From the NCBI GenBank assembly GCA_913055805.1, contig CAJXLF010000008.1, positions 93,826 to 157,825 on the forward strand: DNA of 64,000 nt. The letters are read 5' to 3'. The stretch is from an uncultured Salinisphaerales bacterium (GTDB lineage Bacteria; Pseudomonadota; Gammaproteobacteria; Nevskiales; CAJXLF01). Numbering within the stretch: position 1 is the stretch's first letter; every line of letters starts with the position of its first letter. The notes beneath the pieces are model-generated. The model was not told the DNA's origin, did not search any database, and was given only the letters and a program-made list of their open reading frames with translations. The position numbers and the translations under genes were made by a program. Below, one piece after another: positions 19,347 through 29,016 of this stretch.

Positions 19347-19674
19347 GATCCGCTGCTTCTTGTGTCATCAACTGTTGCGCCCATTTGAAAATCATGTCGT
19401 CTCTCAGTAGGGCTCACCATATTTTTGAAGGCCAATCTCATTATCAAAACAGGCCATGGGGCCTGTGGGCACATGGCCTGAAATATCTATCAGTGCTCGC
19501 AGAGCGAAAAGCCGCAGTTGCCGATTCCATGGCCCCAATTGCAGCCCAGGATGCGGCAGCGGTAAGTCAGTCAGCGCATTGGACGTGCTTCGGTCTTTCC
19601 TGCGCCACGTGATTCTGCAAGGATGGTCCCGCGCGACGAGCGAGATGCCGATGAGGAGGAGTCGATACAGCGAA
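19347..19674. other. Intergenic stretch without a recognised gene
   Basis: About 330 bases between the beta-helix start and a DUF2961 relic. Open frames exist on both strands but none resembles a known protein or has a start signal. It contains the beta-helix promoter and probably decayed DNA. Confidence 0.4.
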
Positions 19675-19962
19675 ACATCAGTGGTATCGGTGGACGGCGA
19701 GCCCGTCGTCATCTGGAACTGGCCGGTGGTCAATGACCTGAAACGCTGGGCGGATCACGAGTTTGTGATCCCGGCAGAGTACACCAAGGGCAAGCAGCAG
19801 ATCGAGCTGTCGCTGGAAATCCTGCCGCCGGTAGAAACGCCTGCGATAAGTGGTCTATCCGCCGAGGATCTCGTCACCACCCAGGTCAGCTTGCCTACAC
19901 TGGGTATTCTGAATCAGGGTGGCTGGAGTGACTTCAGGTATGAAATCTATTCGATGAAGTAA
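19675..19962 (+). pseudogene. Relic of a DUF2961/GH172 gene (C-terminal ~95 codons)
   Basis: The plus strand encodes VSVDGEPV, then WPVVNDLKRWADHEFV, KGKQQIELSLEILPP, VTTQVSLPTLGI and GWSDFRYEIYSMK then stop. This is nearly identical to the last ~95 residues of the intact DUF2961 protein at 29013-31220. The open frame continues upstream to 19456, but that part shares no DUF2961 sequence and lacks a start signal. The 5' ~85 percent of the gene is gone. It is a truncated duplicate, not a small gene. Confidence 0.85.
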
Positions 19963-20182
19963 ATATCCAGGGCGCTTAAAATGATAACTATATTGGCCTG
20001 ATAGAAGCTTGCCTGTCAGAGGCTGGCCTGTTGCAATTCCTCTCGAGTGCCAACCCGGTTCTTTTACGTCATTCGAAGTCAGACCCGATCCAACTGCTCA
20101 ACGATAAATTGTGGATTGAGCGGGTTGTGCAATCTTGATGGGCTGAAAAATCGTTAATACTGCACACTGGCGGAATCAGTCT

Positions 20183-21466
20183 ATGTTACGTAGAAAGTTT
20201 ATTGTCCTGGTTGCTCTGATAATTGCTACGTTCGGCTACTTCATTCTCAACAGCGATAGTGGAAACCAAAGATTCTTCAAGGACCAAACGTACCATCATC
20301 TTACGATGCGCACACTCGGCCATATCCCGTATGGTGGTGCCGACACCGGCGAAGTGCTGGAGACCATCAAGCACATTGAGTCCGGGGACTCGGATAGTTG
20401 GTATAACGCCTGGTTCACTACGGCGCAGCGGGTTCAAGCCATGGGCGAAGATCTTCAGGACCCAGTGAGTCGTGGCAGGGCTTTTCTTCGGGCGCACAAT
20501 TACTATCGGACCGCCGAGTTCCTGCTCGATCCTTCTGATGAGCGCCGCAAAGATTCCTGGAACAAGACTATTCGCACTTTTTACAAAGGTCTTGAAACCC
20601 TGGGTGTTGAATATGAAAAACTGAAAGTTGAATACGAATCCGGTCATTTGAATGCACTCTATTTCCCAGGCAAGGGTAGCGACGCTGGCGCACATACAAG
20701 GCCTTTGATCATTGTCTGTGGTGGTGTGGATTCGACAATGGAGGAGCTTTATTTTTCGCTCGCCGCCGGTGCCCTGGAACGTGGCTATTCGGTGCTGTTG
20801 TATGAAGGCCCGGGACAGGGTGCCGTGCTACGCGAGCAAGGAATGGTTTTTACTCCGGAGTGGGAGCGCCCAACCAAGGCCGTTATCGACAGCTATTTGG
20901 AGAAATACACAGCACCGTCGAGTATCGTGCTTGTCGGCATGAGCATGGGCGGATACCTGGCGCCAAGAGCCGCGGCATTTGATGATCGGATTGACGGCGT
21001 AGTCGCCTTTGATGTCTTGTATGACGTGGGAGAAGCCCTACGCTCTCAATCCCATGGCAGTTCTATCATTTCCTGGCTCAACAATTCAGGTATGGGCGCC
21101 CTGGCGAGCGTGCTTGTTGAGTTAAGGATGAAAACGTCGCCATTACTAAGCTGGGGCATCCGTAATACGCAATGGGTTACCGGGGCGACCTCGCTGAGTG
21201 CGGTTCCCGGGGCATTTGATGAATATACCCTGGAACCCGTGGCTGATCGCATACGCTCGCATGTCCTGATTTTGGCTGGTAGCGAGGATCATCTGGTGCC
21301 CTTGCATCAGGTCGAGCAGTTTCAACAATCACTGGTGAATGCGAAGAGTGTGGAATCTGTCATTTACGATGGCGAATCGGGTGGTAAGGAACACTGTCAG
21401 GATGGGGCTGTGACGCTTTGGCATGGAACATTCTTCGACTGGTTGCACCGGAAGTTTTTGTCTTGA
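20183..21466 (+). CDS. FrsA-like alpha/beta hydrolase, membrane-anchored
   Basis: The 427-residue protein begins with an uncleaved-looking transmembrane helix (about 5-22). A helical N-terminal lid follows (WYNAWFTTAQRVQAMG, then RGRAFLRAHNYYRTAEFLL) that is characteristic of FrsA / 2,6-dihydroxypseudooxynicotine-hydrolase-type enzymes. The catalytic fold shows GYSVLLYEGPGQG (about 201-213), nucleophile Ser254 in GMSMGG, a likely acid in AGSEDHLVP (about 364) and His in KEHCQDG (about 403). These enzymes cleave C-C or ester bonds; the substrate is unknown. It is transcribed alone, downstream of the DUF2961 relic. The ATG at 20183 has no strong ribosome-binding site. Confidence 0.8.
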   Translation: MLRRKFIVLVALIIATFGYFILNSDSGNQRFFKDQTYHHLTMRTLGHIPYGGADTGEVLETIKHIESGDSDSWYNAWFTTAQRVQAMGEDLQDPVSRGRAFLRAHNYYRTAEFLLDPSDERRKDSWNKTIRTFYKGLETLGVEYEKLKVEYESGHLNALYFPGKGSDAGAHTRPLIIVCGGVDSTMEELYFSLAAGALERGYSVLLYEGPGQGAVLREQGMVFTPEWERPTKAVIDSYLEKYTAPSSIVLVGMSMGGYLAPRAAAFDDRIDGVVAFDVLYDVGEALRSQSHGSSIISWLNNSGMGALASVLVELRMKTSPLLSWGIRNTQWVTGATSLSAVPGAFDEYTLEPVADRIRSHVLILAGSEDHLVPLHQVEQFQQSLVNAKSVESVIYDGESGGKEHCQDGAVTLWHGTFFDWLHRKFLS

Positions 21467-21578
21467 CCGTATCTTCTCTATCGACCATTTCGTCCAACCC
21501 TTATTCATCGGCCAGCAGCCAGGCGGCATATAGGCAAAACCGGATATTCTTGACCCACATTAATTGTGAAGGGCCAAT

Positions 21579-23930
21579 GTGATGTACATCGGCAAAGCAG
21601 CGAAACTGAGCGGCGTTTCAACCAAGACGATTCGCTACTACGAGTCTATGGGGTTGCTGCCTTCCGCTGAGCGGCAGGGCTCATACCGGGTGTTTTCCGA
21701 GCGTGATGTGCGTCTCATACGGTTAATCAAGCAAGTCCAGGAGTTGGGATTCCGCTTGTCGGAAATGAAAGAAGCGTTGTTGGCAAACAATCATGCGGTG
21801 CCGTGGGTAGAGGTTTGCCAGCTTATCCGCCAGAAAGAGACCGAATGCGAGCTGGAAGCCAAACGACTGACAGACCTGAGCGTGCAGCTAAATGGCAGGG
21901 ATGTCAGCAAGGTATTTGCTGTTGCCGCGAATGGTCGACTCATAGGGCTTGTCGATGGCCTGGAGCTGGGCACCAATACACTTGTTGCCCGATTGCCTGG
22001 GTTGCCAGAGGGCAGCTTGAACATTATCAACCATCCTAACGGCGGCCCGATTTTTTCCGGCCCGCAAATCCAGCCCTGGGTTTGCCAGCAAGGTGCTGTT
22101 GATGATCAGTGCAATCAACCGCCGGAATATCGTTATCTATATAAATCCATTAACCCTGTAAATGTAGAGCTGGTGGAGTATGACCCGGACAACCCACCTG
22201 ACGATGTGGCAACGACAACTACAGAGAATGGCGAAAGTCTGCCCTTTATCGTCCGTGAGGAACTTGGATACCAGGATCGGGACCAATACAAGATACTGAC
22301 CCTGTACCGCCCCGGGATGGACTGGAGCGCACAGGCTCCACAAAGCCAGTGGAATGGAAAACTGCTTATTACCCATGGAGGCGGCTGCGGTGCCGACCAT
22401 GCCGCAGGACAGGCCCCCCTGATTGATTATGGGGGCACGATTCCGACGAATCCGTTGTTTGAGCAGAGCTATATAGTGGCCTTGGGGCAGGGCTATTCTG
22501 TGCTGTCTACGGCCCTGGATAACAACGGACATAACTGCAATATTGCTCTTCAGGCCGAATCCCTGATGATGGCCAAAGAACGTTTTGTAGAGCAGTACGG
22601 CCTGTTGCGTTACACGATTGGTACGGGTTGTTCTGGAGGAGCGATTGTTCAGCAGCAGGTTTCGAATGCCTATCCCGGTATCTATCAGGGGCTGTTGACC
22701 ATGTGTTCGTATCCGGACACCTTCACGGCCCTCACCCAGTTCGGTGATTATCATCTCCTGCGACGGTACTTCGAGGATCCATCCAGATGGGCCTTGGGCG
22801 TGGTGTGGACGCCGCAACAATTCGCTGACGTGGAAGGGCATGTCAGTCACATTAATGCTGCGTTTGCTGACGAAGTATTTTTCAAACCCCTGACCGATCC
22901 GGGCCGGACTTGCCCTGGTGTGGATGAGGCCGAGCGCTATGACGCCGTCAATAACCCCGGCGGCGTGCGATGCGGGGTCAATGATTACCTCATGAATGTG
23001 CTTGGCCCTCGTCCTCCCGATGTGTGGACTGATATCGAGAAAGATCTGGGGCGGGGTTTTGCCGGTAATGCCATCGTTGACAATGTGGGTATTCAATACG
23101 GGCTCAATGCCCTCAGGGAAGGACTGATTTCGCCGGCTCAGTTTGTCGATCTGAATGTAAAGGTCGGCGGCCTGACGATCGATCTTGAGCCCCAGGTCCA
23201 GCGCACATCAGCAGACGCCCCGGCGCTGGCCCATGCCTACCGTTCCGGCATGATCAATTCCGGTGGGAATTTGGACCGGGTGGCGATGATCAACTTCATC
23301 GGTTCGGACCCCGGCCTTGCTCATGATGCCGTGCATGGTTTCTGGACCAGGTGGCGGTTGCAGCGGGAACTGGGCCGGTACGATAACCACATCATGTGGT
23401 CTGGACCTGCACCGCTCATCGGTGATTTCAATTTTGTTTACACAGGGCTTGCTGCCATGGATCGCTGGCTGAGCAGCATTGAGCAGGATACAAGCCAAAC
23501 CCCACTGGCCGAAAAGATAGTCATGAATAAGCCCTCTGACATCGGTGATAGTTGCAGTGACGGGAACGGTAATTTTGTACTGACCGACCTATGTCCTTCT
23601 CCGATACTGGAGGTGTACAGTACGCCCAGGTCAGTGGCAGGTGACGACAATCCGGGAGACGGAGTCAGTTGTGCCTTGCGCCCCTTCAATCGCGATGATG
23701 ACTACGGTAATTCGGCATTCACGGAGGATCAGTGGCAGACTCTGGAAGAAATATTCGCAGACGGTGTCTGCGATTATGCAAAGCCGCCACGGCACTTTCA
23801 GAATGCCGTCGAATGGTTGAGTTACCAGAATGCCAGCGGGCAGGCCATCTATGGGGGCGAGCCGCTGCCCTCCGCATCATTTCCCTCAGGCTGGGCCAGT
23901 GAGGCTTTTCATGATGTATGGCCGGAATGA
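21579..23930 (+). CDS. Chimeric MerR regulator / DUF6351 hydrolase
   Basis: Residues 1-102 are a MerR-type regulator half: MYIGKAAKLSGVSTKTIRYY (helix-turn-helix), GLLP, RVFSERDVRLIRLI and a dimerisation helix to about 100. From residue 104 (LNGRDVS, near base 21888) the protein is DUF6351, colinear with the intact lipoprotein at 31343-33784 from that protein's LNGADVS to its end. The tannase-like nucleophile motif GTGCSGGA (Ser352) is retained. The DUF6351 part lacks the signal peptide, lipobox and first ~75 residues, so it cannot be exported. The frame is open across the joint without a stop. It looks like a deletion fusion, with hydrolase motifs still intact. Overall 783 residues. Confidence 0.85.
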   Translation: MMYIGKAAKLSGVSTKTIRYYESMGLLPSAERQGSYRVFSERDVRLIRLIKQVQELGFRLSEMKEALLANNHAVPWVEVCQLIRQKETECELEAKRLTDLSVQLNGRDVSKVFAVAANGRLIGLVDGLELGTNTLVARLPGLPEGSLNIINHPNGGPIFSGPQIQPWVCQQGAVDDQCNQPPEYRYLYKSINPVNVELVEYDPDNPPDDVATTTTENGESLPFIVREELGYQDRDQYKILTLYRPGMDWSAQAPQSQWNGKLLITHGGGCGADHAAGQAPLIDYGGTIPTNPLFEQSYIVALGQGYSVLSTALDNNGHNCNIALQAESLMMAKERFVEQYGLLRYTIGTGCSGGAIVQQQVSNAYPGIYQGLLTMCSYPDTFTALTQFGDYHLLRRYFEDPSRWALGVVWTPQQFADVEGHVSHINAAFADEVFFKPLTDPGRTCPGVDEAERYDAVNNPGGVRCGVNDYLMNVLGPRPPDVWTDIEKDLGRGFAGNAIVDNVGIQYGLNALREGLISPAQFVDLNVKVGGLTIDLEPQVQRTSADAPALAHAYRSGMINSGGNLDRVAMINFIGSDPGLAHDAVHGFWTRWRLQRELGRYDNHIMWSGPAPLIGDFNFVYTGLAAMDRWLSSIEQDTSQTPLAEKIVMNKPSDIGDSCSDGNGNFVLTDLCPSPILEVYSTPRSVAGDDNPGDGVSCALRPFNRDDDYGNSAFTEDQWQTLEEIFADGVCDYAKPPRHFQNAVEWLSYQNASGQAIYGGEPLPSASFPSGWASEAFHDVWPE

Positions 23931-23955
23931 GACCCTTGGCTGACTTGAGGGTGAG

Positions 23956-24987
23956 TCAGCCTTCAGTTTTTCTCCATGCCTGTGGTGAAGAGCCTGTCCA
24001 TCGCTTGAAGGCATTCTGAAAACTGCTTTGTTCCGTATAACCCAGAAGAAAAGCGATTTCGGCAAGTGAGTTCTGCGGATCTGAAAGCAGTCTTTCTGCC
24101 TGGTTACGCCGTACCTGATCCAGAACCTGCTGGAAACTGACGCTATGCTCCCTGAGTTTGCGTTGCAGGCTGCGTGCGGGGATTCTCAATTCTTCGGCAC
24201 AGTCGGACAACGATAATCGCCCGGTGGTCATGCCCCGAAGCAACAACATCCTGAGTTCCTGTATGAACTTGGGTTCATCCTCCAGGGCGGCCAGCATTTG
24301 CTGTGCCTGTTTGGCGATGGCCTGATGAATTTCGACATCTCCCGAAATAAAAGGGAGTTGTAGATATTTTCTCGGAAACACCAGTTTGGTCTGCTGTTGT
24401 TCGAATAAGCATTTACCCCCGAACAGAGATCTGTACAGGCTGATATCGTTTGGCGCCGGGAATTCGAAATAAGCATCGGCGGCAAGCTGGGGCAAGCCGG
24501 TGAAGCGCCGGGCGTTACTCCAGCGGGCAGCCATCTGCACCTGGGCCATGGATGAAGGGGGCAGACTCTCATGGCCCCAATCCCAGATGATCTCTGCTAT
24601 TTCTCCTTTCTCTATGATCACAGCCCGGCTGATGTTGCCGACCAGTCGCGAATAACGCGACAGCTGTTCAATGGCGTCACCCAGATTCAGGCAGCTCATC
24701 CCGACGTAACCCAGTACGCCAAGGTGTTTGGCCGTCATGTGCATGCCTACTCTTAAAGGCAGATCCGGCTGCGACAGGCGGAATGAAGCCGTATCAAGCA
24801 TATCCATCCAGTCAGCAAGTGGAATGAGGCGACGGCCGTCGCCCCCTTCAAGCTGGGCAATTTGCTCGGTCCGAAACAGGCTCGTGGGTTCGATGCCTTC
24901 TGACTTCAGATAATCGAGCAGGGAAGATGCGTAAGCCGCAGTTACCGTGGCTTTCAGCGTGTCGGGCCATTGCGTCAGATTATTCAT
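23956..24987 (-). CDS. AraC family regulator with Arabinose_bd-type N-domain
   Basis: This 343-residue regulator has the N-terminal effector domain seen in OruR/ArgR-like AraC proteins (residues ~20-210, including LGVLGYVGMSCLNLGDAIE). The C-terminal AraC helix-turn-helix pair (about 245-340) contains CAEELRIPARSLQRKLREH and the SLAEIAFLLGYTEQSSFQNA segment ending in RWTGSSP. It is divergent from the SGNH-CocE-GH172-DUF6351 operon starting 134 bases away, making it the probable regulator of that operon. The ligand is not evident. Confidence 0.9.
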   Translation of the reverse strand: MNNLTQWPDTLKATVTAAYASSLLDYLKSEGIEPTSLFRTEQIAQLEGGDGRRLIPLADWMDMLDTASFRLSQPDLPLRVGMHMTAKHLGVLGYVGMSCLNLGDAIEQLSRYSRLVGNISRAVIIEKGEIAEIIWDWGHESLPPSSMAQVQMAARWSNARRFTGLPQLAADAYFEFPAPNDISLYRSLFGGKCLFEQQQTKLVFPRKYLQLPFISGDVEIHQAIAKQAQQMLAALEDEPKFIQELRMLLLRGMTTGRLSLSDCAEELRIPARSLQRKLREHSVSFQQVLDQVRRNQAERLLSDPQNSLAEIAFLLGYTEQSSFQNAFKRWTGSSPQAWRKTEG

Positions 24988-25121
24988 ATCAAAGTCTATT
25001 GTGGCGCGATTTCCTAATTATGGCAGAAGTGCGCAAGACGGGGGTAATAAGAGGTCATTAAATTTAACCTGCTATATGCCCCCTATTGAAAAGATCTACA
25101 GGGCGTACAGGAGGAGAGAAC

Positions 25122-26510
25122 TTGAACCCATTTGGTCGTCCACCTATCCGGGCAGGCGTTGTCGTGCTGTTGGCCGCCTGCGGCCTCAGTCTGTCAGGCT
25201 GTGGCTCTTCGGGTGACGGTGTTGAGGCCGGGCAGGGCAGCGGCCCCGTCCAGTTCGCAGAATCAGGATGGGTGGGCAGCTGGTCGACGGCGCCGTATGG
25301 TCCATATCCGTTGGGTCCGCTTGATGCGGTGTATGCCGTACTGCCCCTGCCCGAGGTCTTGCGCGGTTTTACCACGCCCACGGCGTTTCCCGATCTGCAG
25401 GCCGTGGACCAGAGCTTTCGCATGATCGTGCACCCCACGCTGGGCGGCGAGCAGCTGCGGTTGCGTTTTTCCAATCTCGTAGGCGACCGGCCCGTCACGC
25501 TGGAGCCGGTGCGGGTAGCTATTCGAGCTCTGGCTGCCGCCATTATTCCCGGCACCAACACGCCGGTGCTGTTCGATGGTGAGTCAACGATCACCATGAT
25601 GCCGGGTGAGGAATATGTCAGTGACCCGGTCGATCTCGTATTCGCCGAGGGTGACGATCTGGTGGTCAGTTTTCACCTGCCGGGCGAAAGTGGGCCGCTG
25701 ACCTGGCATGCCATGTCCTTCGATACCCAGTTCCTGACACCGCAGGGAGCAGGGGATGTCACGGACAGCGAGACTGGTGCCGAGTTTTCCGAGATAACGC
25801 TGGGCTGGTTCTTTCTGAGTGGCGTCGATGTGCAGCGAAGTGACGCACTGGGCGCCGTTGTTGCGCTGGGCGATTCGATTACCGACGGCATGATGCAGAC
25901 ACCAGGCACCAACACTCGCTGGCCGGATTTGTTCGCCAATCGCTTGCAGGCCGCGGGCATTCCGATGGGCGTGCTGAACCTGGGTATCAACGGTAATACG
26001 GTGTTCGCCCGCCCGGAGCAGACCTACCGGGGAGCGCCGGCGATAGAACGTTTCAATCGCGACGTGCTGGAGCGCGCCGGTGCCCGGTCGCTGGTTCTCT
26101 TCGAAGGCTCAAATGATCTGGCAACCGGCGCGACGGCTGAGGAAATCCACGGTCATCTCATGGCCCTGGTGGAGCGGGCGCATGCAGCCGGGCTCTGCGT
26201 GGTTCTGGGTACCATCATGCCCCGGGATGATCTTGTTTTCGGTTGGGACAGGGCCAGCATGGAGCCCGAACGGCAGGCCCTGAATGAAATGATCCGGGCG
26301 GATTTTGCAGCAGGCCTGTTTGAAGGCCTCGCCGATTTTGCCGCCGTCATGGGCGCCCCCTTCGATGCCACGCGTCCCAATCCTGCCCTTTATTTTGCAG
26401 ATCTTCTGCATCCGAATTCGATCGGTTTCCACGTCTTGGCCGATACCGTGCCCATTGAACCACTGGTTCCGCCGCCTTATGGAAGTTGTAGTAATGAACG
26501 TCAAATTTAG
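25122..26510 (+). CDS. SGNH/GDSL hydrolase lipoprotein
   Basis: The start is the TTG at 25122, which has a perfect AGGAGG seven bases upstream; the product opens MNPFGRPP and has a lipoprotein signal (LSGC, Cys27). The 462-residue protein has an N-terminal beta domain, then an SGNH esterase domain. Block I is ALGDSITDG with Ser252, block II GINGNTV, block III EGSNDLATG and block V DLLHP with Asp427 and His430. It should be an esterase or deacetylase acting outside the cytoplasm, for example on acylated polysaccharide. It is the first gene of a probable operon and overlaps the CocE gene by 17 bases. Confidence 0.87.
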   Translation: MNPFGRPPIRAGVVVLLAACGLSLSGCGSSGDGVEAGQGSGPVQFAESGWVGSWSTAPYGPYPLGPLDAVYAVLPLPEVLRGFTTPTAFPDLQAVDQSFRMIVHPTLGGEQLRLRFSNLVGDRPVTLEPVRVAIRALAAAIIPGTNTPVLFDGESTITMMPGEEYVSDPVDLVFAEGDDLVVSFHLPGESGPLTWHAMSFDTQFLTPQGAGDVTDSETGAEFSEITLGWFFLSGVDVQRSDALGAVVALGDSITDGMMQTPGTNTRWPDLFANRLQAAGIPMGVLNLGINGNTVFARPEQTYRGAPAIERFNRDVLERAGARSLVLFEGSNDLATGATAEEIHGHLMALVERAHAAGLCVVLGTIMPRDDLVFGWDRASMEPERQALNEMIRADFAAGLFEGLADFAAVMGAPFDATRPNPALYFADLLHPNSIGFHVLADTVPIEPLVPPPYGSCSNERQI

Positions 26511-29016
26511 AACCATCGCACTTTTACTGCTGACGCTTTGCAGCTTGCTGGGCAGCCAGCAGGCATATGCTATCGATGAGCGGGGCTATATCGACATGGA
26601 GGATGGCACTGGCCTTCGTTATTCGCTGTTATTGCCGGAAGGGGAGGGGCCGTTCCCGGTGTTGTTGCAATACCAGGGGTACGGGGCCGGCTCCGATCCC
26701 AATGACAACGGCATTCTTGTGGTGTCGCAACGCTGGCTGGAGCTGGGTTTTGCCATTCTGGGCGTGAACCTGCGTGGCACCGGCTGTTCAGAAGGCGATT
26801 TCGATCTTTTCGAGGATCAGTGGATTGACGATGGCGTAGAAGTACTCGACTGGATTGTGGAACAGCCCTGGGCCAATGGCGATGTCGCCATGGTTGGTCT
26901 GTCCTTTCCCGGCATGACGCAGATGATGTTGGGGCCGGTGGGCCACCCGGCGGTGAAGGCGCTGATGCCCTGGTCGGCCATGACCGATTTGTATCGTGAC
27001 GTGGCCTATCCGGGTGGTATTTATAATCAAACGTTCGCTCTGGGGTGGACCGGGTTGCAGAAGACCGGGCTTCAGTACCTGCCCAATGAGCTGCAGGCGG
27101 GTAATGCCCGTTGCCTCGCGGCAATCGCCGGTCAGAATAATCCTGAAAGAATCGTCTTCCTGTTCGGGCAGACACATCCCTGGCCCGAGCATTTGGTGTA
27201 TGAACGCTTCGTGCCGGAGGGCAGCGTCGAGAAAATCGACGTGCCGGTGCTGATTACCCATGGCTGGCAGGACGAACAGATTTCCAGCCGCAATACCATT
27301 GACTATGAACAGCTGAACCAGGAAACCACCTGGCATATCTATGGAAACGGTGTGCACGGGTTCGGCCTGGGGTCAGCCTTGGTCAGAGAGACGGCGGAGA
27401 AGTTCCTCGTGCATTTCCTCAAGGGCGAGGACAACGGTTTCGAGAATACGCCGCATGTGCAGATCGAGCACGAGAATGCCTACGGCCAGCCGCCCCGATG
27501 GGTGACCGAACATCCGACCTGGCCGGTGGCAACGGAATACGCAGAACTGTATTTCACCAAGGCTGGAACGTTGGACGTGCAGCGGCCAGAAGAAACCAGT
27601 GCACTGAATTATCTATACCCTTTACCTGCGCCGAGCATGACGGCCGCATTGTCCGCGGCCGAGGAGAATCAGACCTACGGTCTGCCGATTCTGCCTGGCG
27701 GCGCAGCCATCTTCAGCACGCCACCGCTGGAACATGATCTGGAAATCCTGGGGCCGAGCCGTGTGGATCTGTGGCTTTCCTCTACGTCCCTGGATACGGA
27801 TGTGCAGATCAGTCTGACCGAGGTGCGGCCGGACGGGCAGGAAGTGTTCGTGCAGCGTGGCTGGCTGCGGGCATCGCATCGCGCGATGGATATGCGGGAG
27901 AATCGGGCGACTGCGCCCTACCATCTGCATACGCTGGCGGATAACACGCTGCTCAACCCCGGTAAACCCACACTGTTGAATATCGAAGTGTGGCCGGTCG
28001 GGCATGTGTTCAGAGAAGGGTCTTCCCTGAGGGTACGGGTGGAGGCGCCGGTGGGCACTACCGGCTTCCGCCAGTTGCAGTTCAACCCCATACCCGCCAT
28101 CAACACCGTGCATGTCGGTGGTGACATGTTGTCGCGTATTACCCTGTCGGTACTGCCGGGTGGCGAAGCACCGGTGGATTATCCGGTATGTGCGGGTCTG
28201 GTGAACCAGCCCTGCAGAAGTAGCGATGTTGGCCAGCCGGCAGGCTCACTGGCGGTGCCGGCAGCACAAGCGGTTGAAAAGGCCGTCTCCGGCGCTGTGA
28301 GCCAGAACGCCGATATCGTGAAGCTGGATAACCAGTCGGCAGATATACATTTCCTGCGCGCCGTGACGGTCGAGATACCGGGCGCTTCAGATCTGGAAGC
28401 CGCCACGCTGCATATCGGTAACGCCGCAGTGACGCTGGAGCATCCCAAAGAAATCAGTCGCTTCGAGGTGCCTGAACAGGTGCTCGAATCCGGGCAGTCC
28501 CTGGAATTCTCAGTGGAGCTGATTGAGGCGGTCACCACCAGCCGGATTTCACTGGCCAACCTGGCTTATGCCGAGGGTCGGGGCAGGCCAGCCACCTTGT
28601 TCAGTGCACTGCTCATTGCCTGGCTATTGGCCGGTTGGCTTCTTTTCAAGAGGCAGCGCCGCCTGCTCTGGGTATTGGTATTCGCCGGTGTGCTGGTGGC
28701 CTGTGGCGGTGGCGGTTCGGATGACGCCGTGAGTAATCCCATGCAGGACACGGAGGAGACCGGCAACAATCAGGATGAGGCCGACGACGGTCAGAACAGT
28801 TCTGATGATGACGATGATTCTTCCTCCGATGGCAACAATGATTCAGATACCGGCGATGACGGTGGTGATGATGCCAACGATGATGGCTCAACTGATGATG
28901 GAGATGACGAGGACGATGATGACGATACACCGGATGACGTTGTCAGCGCGTTCTCGGTGACCGCCATTGAGATCGTTGATTCGCAGGGCCAGTTTCTCAA
29001 TTACGGGTTGAAATGA
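26494..29016 (+). CDS. CocE/NonD hydrolase with C-terminal membrane/Asp-rich extension
   Basis: The ATG at 26494 is chosen because it gives a cleavable signal peptide (QQAYA, about 26); an earlier in-frame start would have no signal. The 840-residue protein has LRGTGCSEG, nucleophile Ser137 in GLSFPG, Asp in HGWQDEQ and His in GVHGFG, then a PepX_C jelly-roll to about 590. Unlike its paralogue at 11204 it continues for about 250 residues. That tail holds a beta domain, a transmembrane helix (about 700-718), a basic KRQRR, then a second hydrophobic stretch with a lipobox-like VLVAC (Cys737), then a run of Asp/Ser/Asn/Gly rich sequence (about 760-815). It overlaps the GH172 gene by four bases. 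Confidence 0.85.
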   Translation: MNVKFRTIALLLLTLCSLLGSQQAYAIDERGYIDMEDGTGLRYSLLLPEGEGPFPVLLQYQGYGAGSDPNDNGILVVSQRWLELGFAILGVNLRGTGCSEGDFDLFEDQWIDDGVEVLDWIVEQPWANGDVAMVGLSFPGMTQMMLGPVGHPAVKALMPWSAMTDLYRDVAYPGGIYNQTFALGWTGLQKTGLQYLPNELQAGNARCLAAIAGQNNPERIVFLFGQTHPWPEHLVYERFVPEGSVEKIDVPVLITHGWQDEQISSRNTIDYEQLNQETTWHIYGNGVHGFGLGSALVRETAEKFLVHFLKGEDNGFENTPHVQIEHENAYGQPPRWVTEHPTWPVATEYAELYFTKAGTLDVQRPEETSALNYLYPLPAPSMTAALSAAEENQTYGLPILPGGAAIFSTPPLEHDLEILGPSRVDLWLSSTSLDTDVQISLTEVRPDGQEVFVQRGWLRASHRAMDMRENRATAPYHLHTLADNTLLNPGKPTLLNIEVWPVGHVFREGSSLRVRVEAPVGTTGFRQLQFNPIPAINTVHVGGDMLSRITLSVLPGGEAPVDYPVCAGLVNQPCRSSDVGQPAGSLAVPAAQAVEKAVSGAVSQNADIVKLDNQSADIHFLRAVTVEIPGASDLEAATLHIGNAAVTLEHPKEISRFEVPEQVLESGQSLEFSVELIEAVTTSRISLANLAYAEGRGRPATLFSALLIAWLLAGWLLFKRQRRLLWVLVFAGVLVACGGGGSDDAVSNPMQDTEETGNNQDEADDGQNSSDDDDDSSSDGNNDSDTGDDGGDDANDDGSTDDGDDEDDDDDTPDDVVSAFSVTAIEIVDSQGQFLNYGLK

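Noticed and set aside
22137..23096. Long minus-strand frame opposite the DUF6351 region
   Set aside because: It lies entirely within the strongly conserved plus-strand hydrolase and has no recognisable motif or ribosome-binding site.
28646..29000. Overlapping His/Asp/Ser-rich frames on both strands
   Set aside because: They are shadows of the Asp-rich codon run in the CocE tail; no start signals and extreme composition.
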